From Desmodesmus armatus (lineage: Eukaryota > Chlorophyta > Chlorophyceae > Sphaeropleales > Scenedesmaceae), in assembly GCA_007449985.2 (NCBI GenBank), contig VIIQ02000066.1:124001-188000 (forward strand): a stretch of 64,000 nucleotides of DNA, given 5' to 3'. Under the pieces are notes generated by a model. The model had not been told where the DNA came from. It worked only from the letters and a program-made list of their open reading frames with translations, and ran no database searches. Of this stretch, positions 53,224 through 64,000 are shown piece after piece. The stretch's first letter is position 1, and every line of letters starts with the position of its first letter. Position numbers and translations under genes: made by a program.

Positions 53224-56200
53224 CTATATCAAGGTTGGCATTTGAAGCCTCGTAGCATCAGCACGGATGAAGGACCGGGTCGGCTGCGCAGGGTCATTAA
53301 TGCCGCTGAGGAGACGACACGTCTTTGGCATGTCCGAATCCGACAGCACCATCTGCATGGAGAATCCCAAGCAGGTGGGAACGGCAGTGCATGCGTCCTT
53401 GCACTGCTGGATGTTGTTGAAGTCAACAACCCCATCGGGAGGCGTGCCTGTGCCCACTGAAAGCGCGTTGTGGTCCTGGTAGTGCACATACGCACTCGAC
53501 GGCGTGGAAGCATCCCCTGCTGTCAGGGTCTTGAAGACGATGATGGGAGCCCTGCACAGCAACAGACGCGCCAAGTGCAACAAAGAGGTCAGAATGGCAA
53601 GGATAACAACATGGACGCGCACCGCAGCTGTGCTGTCATGGGAGCCGCCGGCATTGGGCTACTGCTTCGGCGGCATTGCTAAGCGCTGCTGGTAGGGCAT
53701 CTCAGCATCAGATGCAAACATCAAACAGCAGCTCTGGCCAGACGCCCAGATATCACCCAGTAAACTCGCTCACCCGACAAATTGGGAGGACTGCCGTTGC
53801 CGCAGTTCGCACGTCTGGGTGCTGGGGTTGTACGTGACAAACTGGCACTCGCCCGTGCACAGCGCCAAGCAAGCGGACAGGTTTGCGGCAAACTGCTGTA
53901 TGTAGGACGATGGAGGGCCGGCAGGCAGGTACCATCCTTCACCGTAGCTGGCCCACAGTGAAAGGCAGTCTCCCGACGCGTCTGCACCGGGCCTAGCCGA
54001 GGGCGCTGCTACCAGGGTCTGGTTGGTGCCCCCGATGTTGACCGTAAGATTGGTCGTTGGGCAGTCTGTGCAGGGTGTGTTGAGCGGCCGCAAGCCGGGT
54101 CCGTATGTGCCAGAATCGCCAAAGCCTCCACACAAGGTTGCGCAGCTGGCCTCCCCATAGCCAGCACTACACACTGCACATGGACGACACACAGTAAAGT
54201 CAGGTTCAGCGGTTGATGCAGCACTCAAGGTATACAACACGCACGGGCTGTACAGATCCACATGCAAAATCATGACTGTCAACAGCACGTCTGGGGCTCT
54301 GTGCGCTGCCTGTTTTGAATCCTGTGGTGTTGTCACAACGCGTGCAGGCACTTACGGTTGCAGTCACTCGCTCGCGTGGAGCCTTGACCAGCGGTAGTTG
54401 TCCCTGTGGGACACTGCAAGCATGGCTGCGACTTGGTGTAGTCGATCTGTCTGTCGTTGTAGAAGCCTGCAACGTGCAAACACCATGCACATGAATTAGT
54501 ATGGTTGAAGGGCGCATGTGTGTCACTAGTCTACTCAAAGACCGCTATGAAAGCGCAAAAAAGACGCATGATTCGGTCCAACAAGCACACACAGCTCTAT
54601 GGGTCATCACAGGGCAGGCTGGAACATCACTGACCTTGGGGACAGAGCGCCACAGCATTGCTCAGCAAGCCGTAGCCTGGGGCAATGCCGCAGTCTGCAG
54701 CTGTCACGCCAGCGCCCAGCGCTGCCGTTGTCAACCCCGTCCCGCACTCGGTGCAGTCGCTCCAGTTGTCACCGGCATTGTAGCTGCCGAGTGGACAGGG
54801 GAATGACCAGCGGTTGTTGAAGCCAAACCCAGGCCGGGTGACACACGCCCACTTGCTGATGAAGCCACCTGTGAGGCCGTCACCGTTGTCAACAAACTGC
54901 GACGCGCTGCGTGGAAAGGCTGTCCTGTTGGTGCTGGTCACCATGTTGAGAGGGCAGCCTCGGCAGTTGCTCGTTTGCAGGCCAGAGGTTGTCACATTGA
55001 CGCCCCAGTTGTTGTTGACACAGTTGCGCGCCCTGCAGCACAGCAGCTATGAGGTCAATGCTGTGCAGCGGCTACCTGAATCATCATTGTACAGTCATTC
55101 TGTGCCGTCATAGGGCAGCATGCAAGTGAGGTGGTTGTGCTGATGTGATCACACGTGCACACATGTGCGCAACACTCCAAACATGAACTCACCGCCAGCT
55201 GTTAAGGGTCGCCACAAAGTACATGCCCTGCCCAGTCTTGATGTCTGCAAGAAAACAGGACATGTGAGGGTCAAGTTGAAGTAACAGCACATACATCACA
55301 AAGCGACAAGACAGTGTCAGGCGCACAATCTGGATGCTAGGAACCAAAAGAGGCGCTGTGTAAGAGAAGCAACGTGTCTTGTGCATCTGTCACCACACTC
55401 AAGGCAGCACACAGGCGCGGAGCTGCAGCGATGGCCCTACAGCAGCCCAGCTGTACTTACAGCATGATCCTGGCAGCGTGGTCACGCCCACACTGGTGGT
55501 GGTGTAGGGGAATGTCACGCTGTACTGCAAGATCTGCAGGTCCTCGTTGGCAAACACACCGCTGCCACAGGATGTGCAGGAGGTCGCACTGGCCGCAGCC
55601 TTCCAACCAGCCCTGTAGCTGCCTGCAGCGCACTTTGTGGTGGTGCCACTAGCAGTGAAGTGGCCAGGAGGAGTCACTGCGCAGGCACAAGCAAGCAACA
55701 CGCTCAGACCATGCGGTTGAGACCGTTGCCGCCGGGGTCATTCAGTGACAGTTCACAGTGCACTGCACAATGCCTGGGATGTCTGTGATGTCGACGCGCG
55801 CAGTGAGGAAGAAGGCATTGGGGCGGAGCAACTCACAGCAGTCTGAAGCTTGAGTTGCGCCAGGCGCTTGGGTCCACAGGCCATTGGGGCACAGCTGCAG
55901 TGTAGTGTCCTGCGCGATACGTTCTGGAGGGTTGGCAGCGCCGAGCGGCGTGCCACCAGGACAGAAGTAACTTTGCGGACACGGCCGTGCTTCTGTGATG
56001 GCACCATCGCTGAGCGCAGCAGCATAGAAGCCAGCTACCAACACTGCATGGCCAACACACAGTGCAGAAACCATTGTGTGAGGGGTTGAGTAAGGTGGCG
56101 TGTGCTACATAGGTTTTGAGCACGATCAATTTCCCATTATGCATGCAGAGCCAATATGCATGCAAAGCGTGAAAGTGTCGTGCGACTGTTGCAACGGCAC

Positions 56201-58053
56201 AGGCGTGGAGGGGAGTTCACACGTGGATGCTGTTGTGGGCAAGCCTTGTCCCAGTACGGTACTAACCTGTGCAGTTTGCGGCCGAGATAGCTCCCTCTCT
56301 GGGGGTGGTTACGCCTGACGCGCAAGGCGTGCAGGAGTCCCCTGGACCGACCGTGTCTTTGTACTGCCCCCTTGGGCACAATGCCACGATTGTTGGGAAC
56401 AGCATGTACGAGCCAGCCGGCACCACTGCAGGGGTAAACAACACCAGCACAAAGAGAATCGGCCACAGCTCATGTGAACAAGTTGGTGGCGTGCAGATGC
56501 TGCAGGCCTGCGCGCAAACGCCAGCCAAACCAACTGCCTGCCGCTGTTGCTGCCAGTAACAGCAGAGGCTCATGGGGTTGACTCAACGGTCCCGCCAAGT
56601 GCAGCGCACAGCAGGAGCCTCCTTATGCTTACCACATGCGGAGATGTCTGTGCGGCCAGTGAGACCGTTGGTGGTGTAGCCTGCAGGACAGGGCCAGCAC
56701 GTGCGCTGCCTGCGCATGCCCTGGTTGTAGGTGTTCACAGGGCACGTCGACACGGCCGGCATACCCATGGCATCTACCATGAACACAAAACCCGGCAGGT
56801 TTACTGCAGCAAGGAAACGCGTCACACGGGTTTCTGTGAGCGGCCACATACTAGGCGCCTGGATGCTGCCTGTTTCAAGCTTCCGGCCAGCATGGCCAGC
56901 GCAAGCCTGCCGCACTGGGTGCAGGATCGGAGTTGTGTGAAGCCTGCTATTTACCTATGTGCTGGAATTCGTATGAGGGCAAGCGCAGCATGCTGCTCGG
57001 CTGTGCGCTTACCGCAGCTGCTGGGGCCGATGGAGCGCATGCCAACGGTTGTCATGCCAGGCCCACAGGAGATGGCTGCAGGTACCCGGTCTGGAGTGAT
57101 TGCCCCTCCAAGGCAATAAGAGCCTTTCTGGCAATCGATGCACGCAAGCGTCCCTGCCACTGCATATTTGCCAGCGGGACAGCCTGCATTGCAGTGCAGC
57201 ACAGCACAGGGAAGCACCTGACAGTCAGACCGGTCCCGACTGTCATACGCTAGTCCAGTTTCTGAACGCAGCACAGCTCAGCGTCACGCAGCACATGCTG
57301 TGTGTGCTGCTCCATGTGCTGCTCCTGGCTTGGACTCTGCACCTGAATGAATAATGGGTCGGCCACACCACTAGCTGGTCAGCAGTGCTGACGCTGCTTA
57401 CCGCACAATCCTGTGATGCGGTCCACAACCAGGGTGTCCTGGCATTTCATGCAGCGCAGACCCCCGCTGGAAGCATCCTCTGCACATGCATCATCGAGGC
57501 AGCCCACTGGGCATATTGCCAGCTGGTGCAACCTCCTGCTGAAGCTGCTGAGGCTGCTGTCATCTTGCTGCTGCAAGAATCCGGCTGCTGTTGCTGTGGT
57601 GTGCTCAACAGAGAGCCAGTCCAACTGCGTGTCGCTGTTGCTGCTGGCTCCGGCAAGGGCGCGTGTGCTTATGCTGTTTGAGCTGAGGCTGGTGGGGCTG
57701 TTGGTGGTCACTGCACAGGAGGCAAGTAGATACAAGATGAAGGACGTTCACAGCATGACACAGTGGTGTGTGTCCTGCTGTGCACTTTTGATCCGCCATT
57801 GTGCCGTACGCCAGCTGCATGGCTTTGTTCTGATTTTGTCTGCATGATTTTGAGGCCCTTTGCAGAGTTGCACAGAAATATTCTGATAGAAGTATCATAG
57901 GATAGCTGATCTTCTGTACAGCATGAGACTGCTGCACATATGCTGTTGGTTTGTTAGCTGCACAACAGTAGCTGGCTTACCCGCTGGCACGGCTCGCGCG
58001 CTGCACTCCACGGCAGTTAGAAGCAGAAGCAGGACCAGGGGGATCAGACGCCT
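53224..58053 (-). CDS. Secreted cysteine-rich multidomain protein, paralogue B
   Basis: Twelve exons join in frame to about 864 residues: ~58051-57981, 57710-57402, 57183-57013, 56803-56633, 56425-56267, 56043-55837, 55676-55461, 55244-55193, 55032-54635, 54466-54356, 54173-53774, 53551-53224. A leucine-rich signal peptide (RLIPLVLLLLLTAVECSA) leads to CPVGC, CAEDASSGGLRCMKC and DTLVV. Next are GCPAGKY with GMTTVGMR, then ephrin-receptor-like Cys modules in symmetric phase-1 exons. A PAN/apple-like end carries MPKTCRL and SFIRAD. Each block has a counterpart in paralogues A and C. Oddity: the signal-peptide frame has no ATG before its upstream stop. The start may be split by an intron (AT at an upstream exon end, G at 58051), or the gene may use a non-ATG codon or be damaged. 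Confidence 0.8.
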
Positions 58054-60966
58054 GATGCTGACCGGGGCCGTGCTGCCTCTCCCCAAAGGAAGGGGAAAGG
58101 AAGCAGCACCCCGAATCCGATCCCCCTGTGGTGGTCTGTCTGAGGCGTTCGTGGTCACAAGCACGTCAACACCTTGACGTAAGTGTATATTTGTTAAGTT
58201 CAATCATGCACGATCCTTTCTCAACCCACTACGGACTTTTCAGAGGAAAGTGGGATGGGAGCGCATGACACTGAATGCTTTGCGTATTTGCAATCAATTT
58301 GTCCAGGACATACTCGTTCCAACACCCAGATTCTCGTGCCTAGCCTGCCGCCCCGGTCAGCAGAGTTCACACACTCAGGGTCCCTTCCCATAGGAAAATG
58401 TTGCCGTACAGCGCCCCATACAAGCATTCAAGACATTTGACATATAGTCAGCAATGGTATGTTGAGCCAATTGTGAGGTTCCGTCAAGGGGTTGTAATCC
58501 AGCTTGAAATTCATGGTGCGAGCTCTGTTGTATGCACGCAGTGGTCAGCCAGGTCACGGGCCACAATAACATTGTTGTAGCCAACAATGCGCTGCAGTGG
58601 CTGTCTGAGAGGGTGGCTGTGTGGGTGGCAGGTGACAGTGTGTCATCTGAATGCACATGATGTTCATCATGTACAATTGTCATGGGCATGCATCTGCAAC
58701 AGGCCTTGCTCTATATTGGCACAATAACAGTGTGGAAAACATGTGGACATGGACATGGGACCCTTGCATTGTGGCAAAGCAGTGTATGAGGCAAGGCTTG
58801 TGACTAAGTCTCAAGTAGAAAAAGTGAGGGGGGGGGGGGGAGGGGGCTGTCACAGCGCCATGTGCAGAAAACAGGCAGCGGGTCAAACAACCCAGCAAGC
58901 AATGCACTAAAATGGTGGGCTTGTGGCTGCTGCAAGTCCTATTCTCCTGTCCCTGCTTCAGATGGGACACGTGTACACATTAAAAGCACCAATGCGCCAC
59001 ATGCACCTGACTGATTTGAAGACTGTGCTGTAGGCCAGGGGCTGCCAAGGCACAACACAGCTTGCTTCGGCCCATGTCCCTGATAAGCACACTGACTCTA
59101 GCTCCTGCACATTACTGCCATGCCATGATGGAGCAGGCATGAGTCCATGCCAATGGTTCAGCGGTGGCTGATATGAGTGAGTGAAGCATTCACCCACACA
59201 GGCAGGCCGCACAGTACCCCAAATGCAGTGTGTTTGGCCCAGTGCCGTTCCGGCCATTCGGCATCATGATGTTGCGAGCTCATAGAGGCAGGCACACAAT
59301 GTTCAGGCAGATGCAATGGCACTCTGCACTGCAGACGACGGCCGTACAGTAAGCGTAGCCACGGATCCACGACAGACCTGCTGTGAGGCCTATGGGTCGA
59401 CCCCTAATGTGACTGCTCCTGGCGGCCACTGACCCCTTTCTGGGCCCCGCTTTGTCCGCTACCGTACTGGCAGCCGCGGATGCACAACAGACCTGCTGTG
59501 AGGCCTATGGGTCGCAACAGTGGCGGCCGCAAATGAGGTTTGGGTGGGTGCCTGCCTGTCCAATGCCTATGGTCTCAGTGCCACTCGGAGGGACAGTCAC
59601 ATTGTGTGCCGTTTAAGGCTGGCCATCTGTGGGCCCCAGTGGCCATCAGACGGCCTTCAGGGTCATACCGCAGGACCGCATAGTCGTATGATCATGAAAA
59701 CCATCACCTGTCTCAGGCTGAGGGCTCGCTCGCCACAAACTGCAAGCGCTCAGCTGTGCTGTCCCTGGCCATGTCTTGCGGCTATGAGTCACTGGCCTTG
59801 ACTGCCAGCTGTACATGTGGCAAGTGCCACAATTGTCTTCAACAAGGGGACTTCAGTGGCGCATTCAGCTAGCGCAGAACCCACCGCCTACTAGAGTTTG
59901 TGCTCCACACATGTGGGCGTCCAGCGGCACTAGTGTATCTTGCAGTTGTGACACTCCTTTACAGGTCCTGTCGTTCTGACACCAGCCTGGCAAGGCTTGG
60001 CAAGTTGTTGGTCACTTGAGGTAGTGACCATTCAGGCTGCATGCCTTGGCACTGTCATGCCGGGGTTCAGCCCTGCTCACTTCTGCTGTGTAGTGTCTGT
60101 TCTCAGCAGTGACAGCTAATTGCGCACAACAACACCAGGTCCGAGCTGGGTGAGTCGCCTAGGAACCAACCTAGGTACTGGTTGGCTGAGGCTGTCACTG
60201 CCCCAAGCAAACTGTTGCGCATGTTGGTGGGTCAAGGCTCACCACAAGAGTTGTTTGCATAGCATGCAAGACAGCGCCCACTGGGGCTTGGTGATACACA
60301 GCCGTACTTGATATGCGTGTGCCTGCATGGCCACACACCTTTGCATGCACAGCATGCTGCAATTGCGCAGATCTGACTGCAGTTCCAAGCCAACTGTGTT
60401 CACCCGTGCTGCTGTTGGAAGCATTGACTGCAGCAAAAGCTGCGTTGACATCGCTCGCTGCGCATTGCCGGAACTCTGGGGGAGGGGATGGCAGACTTGC
60501 TTGGCCTGCTTTGGGCGATGCAGTGGTTGTGTTTTGAGCTGGATGTCTGGGCGATACTGCCGCCGCGGCTCTGAGAGCCTTGTAGAGCCAACCTGGGGGC
60601 AACCTCAGAGGGTTCAAGTATAGTTGTGATGCAAAAAGTACCGAGCGCAATCGGAAGTAAGCGTGCAAGCGTCAAGAGCCAGTGTCATGGGATGTTCCTC
60701 AGTGCCACAGCTCACATCAACACAATGCGTGAGGTGCGTGATTCATGGTTCTGAAGGTACAAAGAGAGGAGGAAAGTGACAGCACATGTACCAGCAACAG
60801 CAGGTGTAACATGTATGTAAACACATGAGTGTGTTGAACACATGAGATACAACCATCAAGTGCATGTCATGACGACAGGCTTGTAAAGTGCGTTCCGACA
60901 CGCACATATTGGTAAACGTGTTTATGTGTGTGACATGCACCTATTGTTCTGTGTATTGTGATACAG
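58054..60966. other. Gene-poor region upstream of paralogue B
   Basis: It should contain the promoter and perhaps a first exon of paralogue B. A G tract (58828-58846), a palindrome (ACATGATG-TT-CATCATGT at 58655-58672) and a ~44-bp direct duplication (59355, 59470) are present. No supported gene was seen. Confidence 0.45.
59355..59513. repeat. Direct repeat, ~44 bp, 115 bp apart
   Basis: Copies at 59355-59398 and 59470-59513 share CAGACCTGCTGTGAGGCCTA and the following TGGGTCG, with a few changes in the left part. The intervening DNA is unique. Confidence 0.8.
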
Positions 60967-61737
60967 TGCTGCCGCAACTCTTGGAGTGGGGGCCAGGAGC
61001 TGAATGGCATGGCTACAGCTGTTGGCTTCATCAACCAACGCAGGTCAGTATTGTGTCTGTGTTTGTCGGCATGGTTGCTATCAGCTGATTCAGCCTGAGC
61101 TCAAATGCAGCACTTGGTTACCCCACCCAAAACCCTGCAGAGCCATAAAATGCATGTTTCACCAGCTTGGATGTGACACTATTGGTCTGCATCCCCTGTT
61201 TGCAGGCCCTGCATGCTGGCTGCCGTGTGCATCCCAGACGGGAAGCTGAAACCCGCCCTCACACTGCTGGAGCGCGTCGCTCACGTCACCACCTTCCTGG
61301 CAGTCCCCATCGACGAGCAGTACCTTGGGAAGCGCAATGAGGGTTACACCAAGTCAAACAGCATCTCAAACGCAGCCTTCCTGACCACAGAGGGTGCCAT
61401 CCTGCTGAAAAAGCACACACGCAACGGCCCGACCGTCCACCACCCCAGCCACCCAGATGCAGCTGTGGCCCCCAGCACAGACCCTAACTCACTGCCAGTC
61501 AGTAAAAGCTGCTGCTACGTGCTGCAGACTTTGCTAGTCAGCAGGGCAGTGTGTGTGCCATGCAACCCGATGAGCCTGACCCGTGTGGTCATTGCCTCAC
61601 CCATTGGCTGTGGGATGCCTAGCAGTGGAAGCAGAGTCACACGGTCAAGGACAGCTGTCAAGGCGACTGCAGGCGAAGGCCAGCAGAATGTCGTGTTTTC
61701 CTCATGCTGCAGATGGAAGGGGGATGTTGCCCTTTGA
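60967..61737 (+). CDS. Unclassified gene candidate (two exons seen)
   Basis: Exon 60967-61043 (CCRNSWSGGQELNGMATAVG onward) joins in frame to an exon from 61206 encoding PCMLAAVCIPDGKLKPAL and ERVAHVTTFLAVPID, later EGAILLKKHTRNG. Both have clean AG and GT borders and coding-like composition to about 61500. After that the frame stays open to 61737 but looks less coding-like, so an intron may begin near 61500. No domain was recognised and the 5' end was not found. It lies between the divergent paralogues B and C. It may be a gene remnant. Confidence 0.35.
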
Positions 61738-61779
61738 GGTGTTCACTGCGGCAGGGAGGGGAGGGGGGTGATTATGCTA

Positions 61780-61784
61780 TGTGT

Positions 61785-61815
<31 letters not shown>

Positions 61816-61820
61816 GGGGG
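61780..61820 (+). repeat. (GT)n followed by 22-G tract
   Basis: About ten GT dinucleotides run into 22 consecutive G about 480 bp upstream of paralogue C. The tract could form G-quadruplex structure and is prone to length error. Confidence 0.9.
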
Positions 61821-62301
61821 ACATGATACAGCACCTGCCACTGGGTGTTCACAAGTTGTACCAAGTTGTTCAATAGTTGTAACAAGTTGCATACGTGGCT
61901 GCCTGCGTGATGATGTGATGAAATTTCACCTTGAAGTTCCACGCCTTCAACACCGGTGGTCACTTCAAAAAACACAAAGCCCACGTTATATACACACAGA
62001 TCTAAAAAAACCGGTGTGCCCACAACACAACCGATCCACAAGCGAGCAACACTGTCTTGGAAGTTCTCGGTCCGAAGATGAAGCTCACTGTGAAGCACCG
62101 GCATCAATTGCAAGACAAGAAAAGGCAAGCCACCCAAGTGCTCAAGCATATGCCCGCTGTCACCACGACGTGTGTTAGTGAACATTGAGACAGATCAACA
62201 GCGATTTCAATCAGCCGCGAGACAGGACCCTTACTTCCCCTCAGCTTTCTCTTCAAGACTCAACGAAGCATCCGCAACTGATTGACGCACACCAAGCAGC
62301 A

Positions 62302-64000
62302 ATGCAGCAACGTGTTTTGCTGGCGGTGCTAGCCCTGCTGGCGCTGTCTAGCGTGCAGGCTCGCCTGCTCGAGGATGGTGAGCAGCTGCTGTCACAGGGG
62401 CAGCAGAACAGCGCTGCGCCTGCGGTCTTATCTGTATGGAGTTCAGTAGCTGGCCGTATAGTCAATGCGAGCAGCGCATTCGCCCCCGCTGGTGGGAAGC
62501 CCGTAGTTCAGACCATGAAGCAGAGGGCCAAGAACTTGTTGCACTCTACAGCAGCTGGGGCATGAACATCTACGCTTTGATTGTCGCTTGTTCCATCGGG
62601 CGTGTGCATGACCTCACCGCGCGTGTTTGTTTCTGTGCTCTCTGCGGTCGCGATCGCAGCCTCACCCAACAGGCAGCTGCAGCAGATTATCAACACGGGC
62701 AACCAGAGGTGCCCAGATGGTTGTCTGCGTCCATTCTCAACAGGCAACCCCACAGCCACTGACTACTGTCAGCAGGATGCCACTGCTGGTGGCCTCTACT
62801 GCACCCGCTGTGCAGGCTCCCTGGTTGTCAAGCTGGTGCGTGGTACTGTCAGCAACGCAGTCAGCAAACACCTACGCTATCATATGTTGTCGCTTGACCT
62901 CAATTACGGGTCCAGCAAGCTTCCCTGTTTGGGGTGGGTTGCTACCAGCAACAGCAAGGCATCTCTATCTGCACTGCCAAGACAGGCTCTGACTCTGCTG
63001 CTGCACTGTCTGCCCCCGTACTTGCTTGTCACCTCTGTGCAGACCAATGGCCGCTGCAGTGAGTGCCGGTCCTTGCAGCAGTGTCAGCTTTTTGAAGACT
63101 GGCCACAATGGCAGGCTCTGACTTGCTGCTGCAGCACTATTGCCTGGCAGCCGCAACAGCTCATCGACTGACAGTTGCCACAGCTACAACAGCAACAGCG
63201 TCTTGGTGCCAGTGTCTGCAGTGCATCAGCTGGTGTGCTGCCTGGGCAATCATGAATCCACAGCCCTAGCAGTCGTGCTGTTATGCTGATCAGCTGCTGT
63301 GTTTTTGCCACAGGTTGCCCCCGCGGCAAGTACTCCCTTGCAGACCAGACTGATTGCATTGACTGCGAGAAGAGCTACTACTGTGCAGGTGGTGACTATG
63401 AGGCCGGCAAGAACAGCAGCAAAGTGTTGTGCCCCGATGGCATGACCACAGTTGGAAAGAGGACAGAGACTGCCCGTGGCTGTGGTGAGTTTTCTGCCTC
63501 TTCATCAGATGACTGTCATGTGCAGCTTTGGTTGCTCTCTGGTGCTTGAGCTTTTGCTGTGGGATAAGCCCGTATGGGTCTCAAGCCCCGCCGTCCTTTA
63601 ATCCTATGCTGTTGATCCCTCAAATTATTATGTTTTTCTGCTTGCAGTCAACACACCTGGCTACAGCTACAGCATCAACGCCACTGGGCACCCCACACAG
63701 ACAGAGTGCCCCCTCAACACCTACAGCCCTGGATTCAAGAAGCAGCGCGCCTGCGTGCCCTGCCCCACTGGCTTTATCACCCTGCTCCCCAGGCAGAGGA
63801 GGCCCGACTCTTGCTGTGAGTCACCTTTCAGACCGGCAGCACAACGTTCATGTCACACCCTGTTACAGCAGCTATCGTGCATGTCACTGTCACTGGCAGT
63901 GCTGCTGTGTGGACAAGCTGTCAGTAGCAATGCGTAGCCGCTAGGCCTTTCCTGTCCATTTGGGGTCAATACTGACTTGTTGTAATGTCATGTTGCACTG
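62302..64000 (+). CDS. Secreted cysteine-rich multidomain protein, paralogue C (partial)
   Basis: The first five exons lie in the window (62302-62491, 62660-62835, 63043-63058, 63314-63484, 63648-63815); the gene continues past the end. The signal peptide is MQQRVLLAVLALLALSSVQA. The second exon carries CPDGC, CQQDATAGGLYC and GSLVV, as in A and B. Exon 3 is only 16 nt, yet joining it gives TNGRCSCPRGKYS, matching VNGNCSCPAGKYS that A encodes in one exon. Exon 4 has CIDCEKSYYC and GMTTVGKR; exon 5 has PGYSYSIN and TYSPGFKKQRACVPCPTGF. The head-to-head pair B/C suggests inverted duplication of an ancestral gene. Function is inferred only as an extracellular cysteine-rich protein. Confidence 0.88.

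Noticed and set aside
60195..60668. Minus-strand Ala-rich frame
   Set aside because: Starts on a non-ATG codon and no exon borders or family pattern support it.

Overview
This window reads as nuclear DNA of a green alga. That is an inference from gene structure (many short exons, GT-AG introns, phase-consistent joins), pervasive CAG/CTG-rich coding and intronic tracts, Ala/Gln/Ser-rich proteins, and plant-type gene content: a plant-like mitochondrial FtsH, a DUF3598 protein, an mTERF protein and a CwfJ protein with an RRM. A chlorophyte of the Scenedesmus/Chlamydomonas kind fits best. The species cannot be fixed from the sequence alone. No bacterial operons, tRNA, rRNA or CRISPR arrays were seen.

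Left third (1-16.9 kb), all plus strand: a 1262-residue MYND zinc-finger protein with a histidine-rich block (298-6822), a short mTERF-family protein (7602-9154), a small secreted protein of unknown function (10788-12085) and a DUF3598 protein (12739-15780). Middle (16.9-33.8 kb), minus strand: a 17-exon CWF19L1/CwfJ-like splicing or lariat-turnover protein (24861 to 16865) and, upstream of it, a 20-exon mitochondrial m-AAA protease of the FtsH3/FtsH10/AFG3L2 type (33759 to 25579). FtsH is divergent from a dUTPase gene (34649-35709). Next come a minus-strand F-box-like leucine-rich-repeat protein (38632 to 36429) and, divergent from it, an acyl-CoA-binding protein with ankyrin repeats (39094-40560).

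Right third (43.6-64 kb): three paralogues of a secreted, cysteine-rich multidomain protein, two on the minus strand (49380 to 43619; about 58053 to 53224) and one on the plus strand that runs off the window (62302 onward). Most cysteine modules sit in exons with phase-1 introns on both sides, the classic layout for module shuffling. The two complete members end in the same PAN/apple-like module. An unclassified two-exon gene candidate lies between the divergent pair (60967-61737).

The most unusual overall signal is repeated tandem duplication of exon pieces, often with their splice sites, into neighbouring introns or 3' flanks. At least seven cases occur across four unrelated genes. One copy, in the CwfJ gene, differs from its parent almost only at synonymous positions. 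Exon joins were worked out by hand from splice signals and reading-frame continuity. Almost all joins keep frame, which supports the models, but no transcript data were available.
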